64,000 nt of DNA from Giesbergeria sp. (GTDB taxonomy: Bacteria; Pseudomonadota; Gammaproteobacteria; Burkholderiales; Burkholderiaceae_C): the NCBI RefSeq assembly GCF_028686475.1, contig NZ_JAQUCA010000001.1, positions 1-64,000 of the forward strand. The letters run 5' to 3'. The translations under genes and the position numbers were made by a program. The notes below the pieces were generated by a model. The model was not told the origin of the DNA and did not search any database. It saw only the letters and a list, made by a program, of their open reading frames with translations. Below are positions 17,849 to 26,522 of this stretch, piece by piece (position 1 is the stretch's first letter; the number at the start of each line of letters is the position of its first letter).

Positions 17849-19630
17849 TCAGCGGCCAGATAACCACTGGCTGGCGCGTGTGGCATCGGTTATTTTCCAG
17901 TGGCCTACGGTGGTAGCCGCATCTGCGGCGGGCAGTTCTAGTGCCAACCGCAATAGCCGGTCGCCCCGGCCCACCAAGGCCGTGACTTGTGTGGCATGGC
18001 CAGCATACAGGGGCACATCGGCCAGCTGCTGCAAGCGCCAGCCTTGGCCTTGCACTTCCAGGCCCAACCATTCATCGCCTGCGGCCAAGCCAGCACGTTC
18101 GGCCAAGCTACCGCGCAACACCCCTTGCACCCGGATACCGTTTTTATCCGTGGCGCGCAGGCCCAAAGCTTGGGCGATAGGTGCTGGCTCGGTGCTGGCC
18201 TCCATGCCGTGGGCCGCCAACAGCGCTGCTACGGGCAATTCTGCGGTGCTGTGTACCCAAGCGTCTAGTTCCGCATCCAAACTGCGTCCGGCCAGCTGCA
18301 ATAACACGGCACGCACATCGGCCTCGGTCATGGGGCCACCGGCGCAGCGTTGCCACAGCGCCTGCATCACAGCATCCAAACTGGTTTGGCCTTCTTGGCG
18401 CAGCGTTAAATCTAGGCACAAGGCCACCAGTGCGCCCTTGGTGTAGTAGCTGATGGTCGCGTTGGGGGTGTTTTCGTCTTGGCGGTAGTATTTGACCCAG
18501 GCATCAAAGCTGGCTTGGGCCACGGTTTGCAGCAGCCGTCCGGGGGTTTGTTGCACCTGGGCAATGGTTTTGCCTAGCAGCTTGAGGTAGCTGGCATCGT
18601 CGATGAGGCCAGCGCGGTGCAGCAGCAGGTCATCGTAATAGCTGGTAAACCCTTCAAAAAACCACAGCAGCTGGGTGTAGTTTTCTTGGTGGTAGTCGTA
18701 ACGGGCAAACTCGGCAGGGCGCAGGCGTTTCACGTTCCAAGTGTGGAAGTATTCGTGGCTGATGAGGCCCAGCAGCGTGGTATAGCCCTCGCTGGTGGAC
18801 GCTTGGCCTAGACGGGGCAAATCTTTGCGCGCGCAAATCAGCGCGGTGGAGTGGCGATGCTCTAGCCCACCATAGCCGTCTGCCGTGGCGTTTAGCAGAA
18901 AAACATAGTTTTGAAACGGTGGCGGCTCGGTGCCATGCCAAAAGGCAATCACTGTTTCGCAGATGCGCTGGGTATCTTGCAACAAACGTTGGCCGTCAAA
19001 CGCTGGCGTGGCCCCAGCAACTACCAACCGATGGGGCACGCCCGCCGCCATGAAGTTGGCACTCCAGAAAGCGCCCATTTCTACCGGGCTGTCGGCCAGT
19101 TCGTCGTAATCGGCGGCTTGGTAGCAGCCAAAGCCGTGGGCATCGATTTGTACCGGGGTCAATGCCGTGGCACATTGCCAAGCGGCTTGCTCGGTAAGCT
19201 GGCCGGGCGCGACGATGTCCAGCAGGCAAGCCTGCTCGGTCAAGCCTTCGGCACGCAGGCAAAGGCTGGTGCCATTGAAAAAGCCACGCTGTGCATCCAA
19301 ACTGGCGGTGCGTACCGAGGGGTCATTGGCATAGACCTGGTACTCCAGCACCAATGGCTGGCCGGTTTGGCAGGCCGCCTGCCAGCGTTGTTTGCTCTGC
19401 TGCTGCAAGGCCACCGGCCGACCGGCTTGGTGGGCGCGCAGGTTTTGCAGGTTTTTGGCAAATTCACGCACCAAGTAGCTGCCCGGAATCCACACGGGCA
19501 ATGACAACACTTGTTCTGCCAACGGCTCGGCAATCGTCAGTCTGACATGGAACAAATGCGCGTGTACATCGGCAATGGTGATGCGGTAATGGCAGGCTGG
19601 CGCTGGGGCAGTCAAGATGGTGCTGGACAT
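17849..19630 (-). CDS. M61 glycyl-aminopeptidase-like metallopeptidase with PDZ domain
   Basis: A 593-residue protein. An N-terminal beta-rich domain contains LPVWIPGSYLVREFAKNL, followed by a thermolysin-like catalytic domain with zinc motif HEYFHTWNVKRLRP. A C-terminal PDZ domain starts near GIRVQGVLRGSLAERAGLAAGDEWL. This is the layout of family M61 (Sphingomonas glycyl aminopeptidase and relatives). There is no clear signal peptide, so it is probably cytoplasmic. It is one of three co-oriented genes with dsbC and the FAD hydroxylase, 17 bp after dsbC. Confidence 0.9.
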   Translation of the reverse strand: MSSTILTAPAPACHYRITIADVHAHLFHVRLTIAEPLAEQVLSLPVWIPGSYLVREFAKNLQNLRAHQAGRPVALQQQSKQRWQAACQTGQPLVLEYQVYANDPSVRTASLDAQRGFFNGTSLCLRAEGLTEQACLLDIVAPGQLTEQAAWQCATALTPVQIDAHGFGCYQAADYDELADSPVEMGAFWSANFMAAGVPHRLVVAGATPAFDGQRLLQDTQRICETVIAFWHGTEPPPFQNYVFLLNATADGYGGLEHRHSTALICARKDLPRLGQASTSEGYTTLLGLISHEYFHTWNVKRLRPAEFARYDYHQENYTQLLWFFEGFTSYYDDLLLHRAGLIDDASYLKLLGKTIAQVQQTPGRLLQTVAQASFDAWVKYYRQDENTPNATISYYTKGALVALCLDLTLRQEGQTSLDAVMQALWQRCAGGPMTEADVRAVLLQLAGRSLDAELDAWVHSTAELPVAALLAAHGMEASTEPAPIAQALGLRATDKNGIRVQGVLRGSLAERAGLAAGDEWLGLEVQGQGWRLQQLADVPLYAGHATQVTALVGRGDRLLRLALELPAADAATTVGHWKITDATRASQWLSGR

Positions 19631-19647
19631 AAAACGCGCGGCTCGGC

Positions 19648-20376
19648 TTATGGGGCTTTGCTGGCCGTGTTTTCTATTTCGGTCAGGCGTTTTTCAATCT
19701 CGGCACTGCCAACGGCACCGGGAATGCGTACACCATTGGTAAACAACAACGTGGGCGTGCCGGTGATTTTGTGTTTTTTGCCAAAGGCCAAATTGCGTTG
19801 CAGTGCGGCGGTATCGCAGCTGGCGGCAGGCGGGGTTTTATCGCGCAGCATCCAGTCGTTCCAAGCGACGAGGCGGTCTTTGGCGCACCAGATATTGCGC
19901 GATTTTTCTGCCGAGTCGGGGCTAAGAATAGGGTACAAAAAGGTGTGGATGGTGATGTTGTCCACATTCAGCAAATCGCGTTCAAAGCGTTTGCAATAAC
20001 CGCAGTTGGGGTCGGCAAACACCACCAAGCGGCGCTTGCCATTGCCGCGCACGGTCACAAACGCATCTTGTAAAGGCAGGGCATTGAAATCTACCGCCGT
20101 GAGTTGTTTGATGCGGTCTTCGGTCAGGTTGCGCCGCGCTTGGGTGTCAATCAACTCGCCTTGGATGAGAAAGTTACCCTTGGCATCGGTGTAGAACAGA
20201 TCCGTGCCCACACGCACTTCGTACAAGCCCTTCATGGGGGTGGGGCGGATTTCGTCGATTTTTTCCAGTTGTGGAATGCGCTCGACCAAGGTGGTGCGAA
20301 TGGCAGATTCTTGGGCTGTAGCACTCAAAGCTACGCCCAAGCTGGCAGCGGCCAGCAAGGTGCGAATGAAGGTCAT
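19648..20376 (-). CDS. dsbC: DsbC-type periplasmic thiol:disulfide interchange protein
   Basis: DsbC isomerises wrong disulfides in the periplasm. A signal peptide (MTFIRTLLAAASLGVALSATA) precedes the N-terminal dimerisation domain. The thioredoxin domain has the active site CGYC in FADPNCGYCKRFERDL and the cis-proline in ITGTPTLLF. A second cysteine pair (IWCAKD and ASCDT) matches the structural disulfide of the family. The ATG after the hydroxylase overlap zone is chosen because it gives the signal sequence directly. Length 242 is normal. Confidence 0.92.
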   Translation of the reverse strand: MTFIRTLLAAASLGVALSATAQESAIRTTLVERIPQLEKIDEIRPTPMKGLYEVRVGTDLFYTDAKGNFLIQGELIDTQARRNLTEDRIKQLTAVDFNALPLQDAFVTVRGNGKRRLVVFADPNCGYCKRFERDLLNVDNITIHTFLYPILSPDSAEKSRNIWCAKDRLVAWNDWMLRDKTPPAASCDTAALQRNLAFGKKHKITGTPTLLFTNGVRIPGAVGSAEIEKRLTEIENTASKAP

Positions 20377-20402
20377 ATCAAGCAAACAAAAAAGTGGTGG
20401 GT

Positions 20403-21533
20403 TCAATGGCTACCCATCGCACGGCGAGCCATCCAGTGTTTCAGCGGGCCGCTGCGTTCAAAGCTGTTCATGCCCCAGTTGCGCAGGGCTTGCAACGGCG
20501 CTTCGGGGCGCGAGAACAGCTGTTGTAGGCCATCCATCAATAAACCCACCGGCAGTAGGGCTGCTTTGCGCTCGCGTTCGTAGCGGCGCAGCAGGCGCAC
20601 ATCGGCCACACTGCGCCAGTCTTCGCGCTGGCTCAGGGTGCGCGCCAAGGCTTGGGCATCGCCTAAGCCTAGGTTCAAACCTTGCCCGGCCAGTGGGTGA
20701 ACATTGTGCGCGGCATCGCCTGCCAATACCCAACTTTCGGCGCTGGGCTGGCCGTGGTGCAACACTGGGCCGCACCAGCGCTCGGCTTGGGCTTGTTGCA
20801 AGGGCCAAGCGCTGCGTGCTGCGTGCAGGGTCAGTGTGCCTAATGCGCCTTGGCTGGCTTCGGTGATAGCTTGGCTGAAGGCATCGTCGTTGAGTGCCAG
20901 CAAGGGGGCTGCCTGCTCTGCGGGCACCGACCACACCACCGCGACTTCATGGCCGTTGTGGCCCTCTAGCGGCAACAAGGCCAAGATGCTGCCTTGGGCA
21001 AACCATTGCCGGGCGGTGTAGCCGTGGGGCTGCTCGCATACCAAGCGGGTGGCGATGGCATGTTGGGCATAAGGCATGACCTCAAAATCAACCCCCAACT
21101 CGGCACGGGTTTGGCTGGCGCGGCCTTCGCAAATGATGGTCAGAGGGGCCGCCACCGGAGCTGTTACGCGCTCTACTTGGGGTTGGTAGCGCACGGCCTC
21201 GGACAGCCGGGTCTCTAGGGCGGGCACATCGACAATCCACGCCAGTGCTTCGGTCCCTTGGCTGGCGGCATCAAAGTCCAAAGCACCATCTTGATCGCCA
21301 CGCACTTGCATTTGCAGTACCGGGCAGGCGTGGATGGCATCGGGCCAAGTGCGTAAGGATTCGAGCAACTGGCGCGAGGCGGCGTTGAGCGCATAAGCGC
21401 GCACATCGGGGCCAGACGCTGGCGCACTGCTGCCCACCAGCGCTACGCGCAGCCTCTCGCGCGCCAATAAAAGCGCCAAGGTGTGGCCAACCACACCGGC
21501 ACCACGGATACAGACATCAAAGGTTTGCGGCAT
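20403..21533 (-). CDS. FAD-dependent ubiquinone-biosynthesis hydroxylase (UbiH/UbiF/Coq6 family)
   Basis: A 376-residue flavoprotein monooxygenase. The dinucleotide fold is DVCIRGAGVVGHTLALLLAR at the N-terminus. The second FAD motif is WVLAGDAAHNVHPLAGQGLNLGLGDA near residue 270-295, which carries the GD and the DAAH..HP..GQGLN signature of UbiH-type enzymes. These hydroxylate the ubiquinone ring; which carbon cannot be read from sequence, and Coq7-like or UbiM-like alternatives are possible. It precedes dsbC by 26 bases. Confidence 0.88.
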   Translation of the reverse strand: MPQTFDVCIRGAGVVGHTLALLLARERLRVALVGSSAPASGPDVRAYALNAASRQLLESLRTWPDAIHACPVLQMQVRGDQDGALDFDAASQGTEALAWIVDVPALETRLSEAVRYQPQVERVTAPVAAPLTIICEGRASQTRAELGVDFEVMPYAQHAIATRLVCEQPHGYTARQWFAQGSILALLPLEGHNGHEVAVVWSVPAEQAAPLLALNDDAFSQAITEASQGALGTLTLHAARSAWPLQQAQAERWCGPVLHHGQPSAESWVLAGDAAHNVHPLAGQGLNLGLGDAQALARTLSQREDWRSVADVRLLRRYERERKAALLPVGLLMDGLQQLFSRPEAPLQALRNWGMNSFERSGPLKHWMARRAMGSH

Positions 21534-21622
21534 GGGGCGATTGTAGAAGCCTACTGCGGGTAATAACTGCACCGCGATGGTGCATCTTCGGTTAATCTTG
21601 CCGCTACGAGGAGGGCTATCTC

Positions 21623-22222
21623 GTGGTCCATTTTGGTTTCGGTGTTACTGCGGCAAGCAATGCCGCTTGCGTCTTGCCAGACCCAGTGCCGGTGCATCCT
21701 TTACTCGATGGCAAAGAAGAGATTGGGCGTGGCCAGTATTCCATCGTCTTAGACAAGGGCGATGGCGAGCGTGTCTATAAAGTGGTCAGTTCGCCCGCAG
21801 ACTATTGGCTGCACACGGCTAAAGACCGGCCCCAAGGCAAGCATTTTCCGATTATTTATGCCGACCACGGCGATATTGGCCAAGCGCAATCGGGCTACCG
21901 CTTTTATCTGCTAGAGATGGAGCGCCTTTACCCGCTGATGCCCGAATCGCAGGCCGCGATTGTGGCAGCCCAACTGGGCAAAGCCTATTGGGAAGGTTGT
22001 AGGCGCTGGAGCCAGTTGGGGCGCAGTATGGGGCGCGTGGCCATGTACCATCTGGCCAAGGGCGAAGCCCCCTCATGGGATACCCAGCTGCAATCGGCGA
22101 TCAAGGCACTGTCGGTGTTTATTGAAGAATACCAACTGCTGCCCGACATCCTCAAGTCCGACAACCTGATGGTGCGTAAAGATGGCACCTTGGTGTTTTC
22201 TGACCCGGTGTTTGTCTCTTAA
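21623..22222 (+). CDS. Small protein-kinase-like fold protein of unknown role
   Basis: A 199-residue protein I do not recognise as a named family. It looks like a minimal kinase fold: a glycine loop IGRGQYSIVL (residues 34-43), a VYKVV strand with Lys53, a hinge-like YLLEMERL (95-102), a catalytic-loop-like LPDILKSDNLMV (173-184) and FSDP (192-195) where kinases have DFG. The start is GTG, chosen because GAGGAGG lies 8 nt upstream. Its stop overlaps the convergent darP gene by 4 bp. The loop has one residue more than the usual D-x4-N spacing, so activity is uncertain. Confidence 0.7.
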   Translation: MVHFGFGVTAASNAACVLPDPVPVHPLLDGKEEIGRGQYSIVLDKGDGERVYKVVSSPADYWLHTAKDRPQGKHFPIIYADHGDIGQAQSGYRFYLLEMERLYPLMPESQAAIVAAQLGKAYWEGCRRWSQLGRSMGRVAMYHLAKGEAPSWDTQLQSAIKALSVFIEEYQLLPDILKSDNLMVRKDGTLVFSDPVFVS

Positions 22223-22869
22223 AGCCCTGCCTCTGCTGGTGTCGCTGGGGTGCTGCTCAATTGCGTGCGCAGCAGCGCAAACAGTTCGCGGTAAGCCCGG
22301 CCTTTGCGTGGTGCCAGTCCGTGGGCCTCGGCCACGTTGGCATCGTGGGCGGCGGGGGCATCTTTGCGTGCCTGCCGAATCAAAGCACGCAGCTGTTGTG
22401 CATCGGTGTCGGGGTATTGGGCCATCCATTCGGCTTGTGCGCCATCTTGGGCAATTAATATATCGCGCCAATGTTCGGCTTGGTGCAGTTGCAGTTTTTC
22501 GGTGGCCGAGCCATTGCGTTGCTCTTCTAAAGCCGCACGGGCAGCGGCTACGCTGTCTTCATCCAATTTACGCATCAACTTGCCAACAAATTGCATCTGG
22601 CGGCGCTTGCCTTCAAAATTGGTGATGCGCCGCGCCTCGGCCAAGGCTTCGAGCAGTTTGTCGGGCAAGCCAATGCGCTGCAATAAATCGGCGCGCAGGT
22701 CTAACAACTCTTTACCCAAGTCTTGCAGTTCATCGCTTTCGCGTTTCAATTCGGTGCGGCTGGCATCATGGGTGCCTTTGAGTTCGGCCTTGAGCTCCAA
22801 GTCGCGCTCGCTGCCTTCGGCAACAAACTGACCGCGAACAAAATAGCCTTTTTTGGGTTTACGTGACAT
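22219..22869 (-). CDS. darP: Ribosome-associated protein DarP (YjgA)
   Basis: A 216-residue DUF615 protein that takes part in late 50S subunit maturation. Family hallmarks include the basic N-terminus MSRKPKKGYFVRGQFVAEGS, then SDELQDLGKELLDL, LLEALAEARRITNFEGKRRQMQFVGKLMR, and the C-terminal DAQQLRALIRQARKD with RAYRELFALLR. The ATG is 58 bp from the divergent pmbA start, so the two share a promoter region, as commonly seen in Burkholderiales. Confidence 0.93.
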   Translation of the reverse strand: MSRKPKKGYFVRGQFVAEGSERDLELKAELKGTHDASRTELKRESDELQDLGKELLDLRADLLQRIGLPDKLLEALAEARRITNFEGKRRQMQFVGKLMRKLDEDSVAAARAALEEQRNGSATEKLQLHQAEHWRDILIAQDGAQAEWMAQYPDTDAQQLRALIRQARKDAPAAHDANVAEAHGLAPRKGRAYRELFALLRTQLSSTPATPAEAGL

Positions 22870-22927
22870 GTTGAAATCTGGGGGAGAAAGAGAGGCCAAG
22901 GCCGGGCGCAAGTATCATAGCCTTGTC

Positions 22928-24361
22928 ATGAAGAAACCCACACGCTCTGCCACCGCCTCTGCGCGCCGCGCCCCCTCCGCCGCCCCCACCGATACCCCCG
23001 ACACGGGCTTTAGTTACAGCCGGGCCTTTTTTGAAGGTTTGGTCGATAGCGCTTTGGCCCATGCCAAAAAACTAGGTGCCACCGATGCCGGTGCCGAAGC
23101 CTCTGAGGGCTGCGGCCTGTCGGTCAATGTCCGCAAGGGCGAATTAGAGACAGTGGAGCGCAACCGCGATAAATCTTTAGGCATCACCGTCTATGTTGGC
23201 CACCGGCGCGGCAATGCCAGCACCTCTGATTTTTCTGCTGCCGCTATCGAGCGCACCGTGCAGGCGGCTTACGACATTGCCCGCTTTACCGCCGCAGACC
23301 CAGTAGCCGGTCTGCCCGATGCGGCCGATATTGCCCCCGCTGACAACCAGCGCGATTTAGACCTGTTCCATCCTTGGGTATTGGGCAGCGAAGAAGCCGC
23401 CCGCATCGCGATGGAATGTGAAGCAGCGGCCTTTGCCACCCACAAACGCATCACCAACAGCGAAGGGGCGGGTGTTTCGGCACAGCAAAGCCATTTCTTC
23501 AGCGCCCATACGCATGGCTTTCGGGGGGGTTATGCCACTTCGCGCCATAGCATTTCGGTGGCCCCGATTGCCTCGTTGCCCGGGCGCAATGCCGAAATGC
23601 AGCGCGATGCCTGGTACAGCTCGATGCGCGATGCCGCCGATTTGGCCTCGCCCGCCGCCGTGGGCCGCTATGCCGCCGAGCGTGCCTTAAGCCGCTTGGG
23701 TAGCCGCAAAATCGCTACCACCGAATGCCCGGTGCTGTTTGAATCCACTTTGGCCGCTGGCTTGTTGGGTGGCTTTGTGCAGGCTATCAGCGGTGGAGCC
23801 TTGTACCGCAAAAGCACCTTTTTGCTCGATTCCTTGGGCAAAAAGGTGTTCCCGAAGCACATTGATATTTTGGAAGACCCATTTATTCTGCGCGGCAAGG
23901 GCAGCTCGCCGTTTGACGAAGAAGGCGTGCGTGTCGCACCGCGCAAAGTAGTAGATGCTGGGCGGGTGGAGGGTTATTTTCTGTCCAGCTATTCAGCACG
24001 CAAATTGGGCATGAAAACCACGGGCAACGCCGGGGGTTCGCACAATTTGGTCCTCAGCTCGCGCCACACCCAAGCGGGCGACAATCTCAGCGCCATGCTG
24101 CAAAAGTTAGGCACAGGCCTGTTTGTGATTGAACTGATGGGCCAAGGCGTGAACTATGTCACGGGCGATTATTCGCGTGGTGCCAGCGGTTTTTGGGTCG
24201 AAAACGGCAAAATTGCCTTCCCAGTGCATGAAATCACCATCGCGGGCAACCTCAAAGATATGTTCAAAGGCATCGAAGCGATTGGTGCCGATGCCTACAA
24301 CCACGGCGCGAAAACCGTGGGGTCTTTGCTGATTAACCGGATGAAAGTGGCTGGCAGTTGA
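22928..24361 (+). CDS. pmbA: PmbA/TldE metalloprotease subunit
   Basis: PmbA (TldE) pairs with TldD to degrade unfolded peptides and to mature microcin B17-type or CcdA substrates. The 477-residue protein has the TldD/PmbA fold: GLSVNVRKGELETVERNRDKSLGITVYVGHRRG near the N-terminus and NLVLSSRHTQAGDNLSAML, MGQGVNYVTGDYSRGASGFWVENG at the C-terminus. As in other TldE subunits, it lacks the HExxxH zinc motif of TldD. It has a Ser/Ala-rich N-terminal extension. Confidence 0.94.
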   Translation: MKKPTRSATASARRAPSAAPTDTPDTGFSYSRAFFEGLVDSALAHAKKLGATDAGAEASEGCGLSVNVRKGELETVERNRDKSLGITVYVGHRRGNASTSDFSAAAIERTVQAAYDIARFTAADPVAGLPDAADIAPADNQRDLDLFHPWVLGSEEAARIAMECEAAAFATHKRITNSEGAGVSAQQSHFFSAHTHGFRGGYATSRHSISVAPIASLPGRNAEMQRDAWYSSMRDAADLASPAAVGRYAAERALSRLGSRKIATTECPVLFESTLAAGLLGGFVQAISGGALYRKSTFLLDSLGKKVFPKHIDILEDPFILRGKGSSPFDEEGVRVAPRKVVDAGRVEGYFLSSYSARKLGMKTTGNAGGSHNLVLSSRHTQAGDNLSAMLQKLGTGLFVIELMGQGVNYVTGDYSRGASGFWVENGKIAFPVHEITIAGNLKDMFKGIEAIGADAYNHGAKTVGSLLINRMKVAGS

Positions 24362-24379
24362 ACCCGTCTTGAGCAGCGT

Positions 24380-25426
24380 TTAGCCCACGCACAAGCGCTG
24401 CAAATGAGGCCGCAGCGTGCCCAGCGTGACAAAGCTCATGTCGTACATGGCATTGAGGCTGGCCGCTTGCTCTTCATTCAAGTCCAAGGCACAGATGATA
24501 AAGCGCTCGCGTGGGATGTCTAAGCGCTTACGCAAGCGCAGCAATTTGTCCAAATCACGGCGAAACTCCCCGGTTTTGCACTCGATACACAAAGGCGCTT
24601 GGTTGCTCGGCAGCGCCAGCACATCCAACTCTTGCAAGTCTTCATTGGCAAAGGTAACACGCGCACCGCGTGCCACCGACAAGGAAAAACGCAGAGGTTG
24701 TTCTTGCCAAACCGCCAATACTTCTAGCAGTGCAAACCACTCTAGCCAACCGCCCTCAAAAAAGCGGCGCACGGCGGGGGCCGATTGCAGACTCAAGCGG
24801 ACAATTTTTTCTGGCTTCTGGTAGTGGTAGCGGGAGAAAAAGGTGTGTTCGTACAGATTACGGCACAGTTGGTTAATCGCCTGTGCATCTTTTTGCGGCA
24901 CGCGCGCCAACTCTAAGTTCAAGCCGGTGTGTGCCTTGCGATAGCCCCAGCATACCCGGCCAATCAGCTCACCAAACAAATCATAACGTTCGCCAAAAGC
25001 GCGCGCTGCTTCATCAAAATAACCAGCGGTATTCACCGCCTCTATATCAAATTCAACCTGAATTTGGCGCGCCTGAAACCAATTTTGCAGCGGGGCATGT
25101 TGGGCCACGGTAGCTAAGTTGGTGTCGTTTGGTGTTTTTGCTACCGCCGCCACGGGTGCGGGTGCGGGTGCGGGTGCGGGTGCGGGTGCGGGTGCGGGTG
25201 CAGGCGGGCTGGGGGCCGGAGCAGCTTGTGGTGCTGTCTCTAGCGCACGCAATGCCTGCAACTCGCGCCGGATGTCGGTGTAACGCTCCAGTAGCTTTTC
25301 GACATAAAACACCGTACCAAACACCGTGACCGGCTGGGCGCAGCGGTTGCAGGGCATAGACTTGCCCACCGGGGTGATGTTTTCTTCGGCAACATAGCCG
25401 CAGGCATTGCAGCGGTACAAGGGCAT
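24380..25426 (-). CDS. Zinc-ribbon plus PD-(D/E)XK nuclease-like protein
   Basis: A 348-residue protein without a name I can assign. Residues 4-32 form a zinc ribbon (CNACG and CNRC). A Pro/Ala linker of about 35 residues follows, encoded by a hexamer repeat. The C-terminal half contains FANEDLQELDVLALPSNQ and APLCIECKTGEFRRDL, a D-x(n)-E-x-K nuclease core resembling DUF1887/Card1-type domains, ending in RERFIICALDLNEEQAASL. The middle section has a charged, helical region. It lies alone between convergent pmbA and yqeY. The nuclease call is inference from the motif. Confidence 0.65.
   Translation of the reverse strand: MPLYRCNACGYVAEENITPVGKSMPCNRCAQPVTVFGTVFYVEKLLERYTDIRRELQALRALETAPQAAPAPSPPAPAPAPAPAPAPAPAPVAAVAKTPNDTNLATVAQHAPLQNWFQARQIQVEFDIEAVNTAGYFDEAARAFGERYDLFGELIGRVCWGYRKAHTGLNLELARVPQKDAQAINQLCRNLYEHTFFSRYHYQKPEKIVRLSLQSAPAVRRFFEGGWLEWFALLEVLAVWQEQPLRFSLSVARGARVTFANEDLQELDVLALPSNQAPLCIECKTGEFRRDLDKLLRLRKRLDIPRERFIICALDLNEEQAASLNAMYDMSFVTLGTLRPHLQRLCVG
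25153..25200. repeat. Tandem hexanucleotide repeat, 8 x CGGGTG
   Basis: Eight perfect copies in a row inside the zinc-ribbon/nuclease gene, encoding alternating Pro and Ala. Since the unit is 6 bp, copy-number change would alter linker length without shifting frame. Confidence 0.95.
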
Positions 25427-25504
25427 GGTAAAAATGTGCGTGCAAGGGGCGCGCAAAGTTGGTGACAGGAGTCAGTGTAAATGCGGCACCACTTTGGGCT
25501 GTTA

Positions 25505-25954
25505 TCAAATGTTGGTCAAAGCTGCCTTCACGGCGGCAGACACTTGGCCCATGTCAGCCTTGCCCGCCAGTTGGGTTTTCACCGCGCCCATCACCTTGCC
25601 CATATCGCCGGGGCCTTTGGCACCCAACTCGGCCACAATGGCTTGCACGGCGGCGGTGATTTCTTCCGGCGACATACGCTGGGGCAGATAGGCTTGCAAC
25701 ACCAGCAGTTCGGCCTTTTCTTTATCGGCCAAGTCTTGGCGCGCAGCCTGCTCAAAGGCGGCGATGCTGTCTTTGCGCTGCTTGACCAGCTTGTCCACGA
25801 TGGCCACCACGGCAGCATCGTCTAGCACGACGCGCTCATCGACCTCTTTTTGCTTCATGGCCGCCAGCAGTAGGCGGATGGTGCCTAAGCGCTCGCTGTC
25901 TTTGGCGCGCATGGCGGTTTTCATGTCTTCGGTGATTTGGTCTTTGAGGCTCAT
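25505..25954 (-). CDS. GatB/YqeY-domain protein
   Basis: A 149-residue YqeY protein resembling the C-terminal domain of the tRNA amidotransferase subunit GatB. Markers: MSLKDQITEDMKTAMRAKD, TIRLLLAAMKQKEVDERV, LLVLQAYLPQRMSPEEI and MGKVMGAVKTQLAGKADMGQVSAAVK. The family probably binds tRNA, but no reaction is established. It is commonly found next to rpsU, as here, although an rpsU terminator separates the two. Confidence 0.93.
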   Translation of the reverse strand: MSLKDQITEDMKTAMRAKDSERLGTIRLLLAAMKQKEVDERVVLDDAAVVAIVDKLVKQRKDSIAAFEQAARQDLADKEKAELLVLQAYLPQRMSPEEITAAVQAIVAELGAKGPGDMGKVMGAVKTQLAGKADMGQVSAAVKAALTNI

Positions 25955-26085
25955 GGTTATCTCCTAAAGGTAAGCGGCAGGATTTGCACAAAGTCATGCC
26001 AGCTAGGCGCGTCGCCGCAGACAGTAGTGGGCTACGGCAAGGCGGCGCAACGACGCTGGGGTGGCTTTGTGCGAATCATGAAAAC

Positions 26086-26119
26086 AAAAAACCCGCGCTT
26101 GGCGTCCCTAGCGCGGGTT
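26086..26119 (-). terminator. Rho-independent terminator after rpsU
   Basis: Perfect 10-bp stem AACCCGCGCT / AGCGCGGGTT (26090-26099 with 26110-26119), 10-nt loop, then a T-run on the minus strand. It lies 31 bp past the rpsU stop and upstream of yqeY, so yqeY expression needs readthrough or its own promoter. Confidence 0.9.
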
Positions 26120-26149
26120 GAAATTCCAAGCAAACTTGGAGTTTGTCGA

Positions 26150-26362
26150 TCAGTACAGCTTTTTAGGCAACTGCATAGAACGCACGCGCTTGTAGTGGCG
26201 CTTGACGGCAGCAGCTTTTTTGCGCTTGCGCTCGGCAGTGGGCTTTTCGTAGAACTCGCGCGCGCGCAGGTCGGTCAGCAGGCCCAGCTTTTCGATGGTG
26301 CGCTTAAAGCGGCGCAGGGCAACGTCAAAGGGTTCGTTTTCTTTTACACGGATGGTGGTCAT
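26150..26362 (-). CDS. rpsU: 30S ribosomal protein S21
   Basis: S21 is a small basic 30S protein needed for translation initiation on mRNAs with Shine-Dalgarno pairing. The 70-residue sequence [19 protein letters not shown]...[17 protein letters not shown] is a full-length match to the proteobacterial family, with the basic tail [17 protein letters not shown]. Its own promoter and terminator flank it. Confidence 0.98.
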
Positions 26363-26488
26363 TAGCTAATGTTTTCCAAAATATGCCCGCAGAGGGCTTT
26401 GGGGAGATCGGGCCTCAAAGCCGTGCGTGGCGGGTTCCCCGTCTCGTAACTAGTATGGGCCGACGGGGTGATGCCAGCAAAGCCGGAC

Positions 26489-26516
26489 ATTATAACGATT
26501 GCGCCCAAAGGTTCAA
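26489..26516 (-). promoter_or_regulatory. Sigma-70 promoter of rpsU
   Basis: TTGAAC (26511-26516) and a consensus TATAAT (26489-26494) with a 16-bp spacer on the minus strand, about 126 bp before the rpsU start. The remaining leader of about 110 bases has no clear further signal. Confidence 0.75.
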
Positions 26517-26522
26517 GGGCTA

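Noticed and set aside
25153-25200. Hexamer repeat considered as a CRISPR-like array
   Set aside because: The units are contiguous 6-mers without spacers and are in-frame coding sequence.
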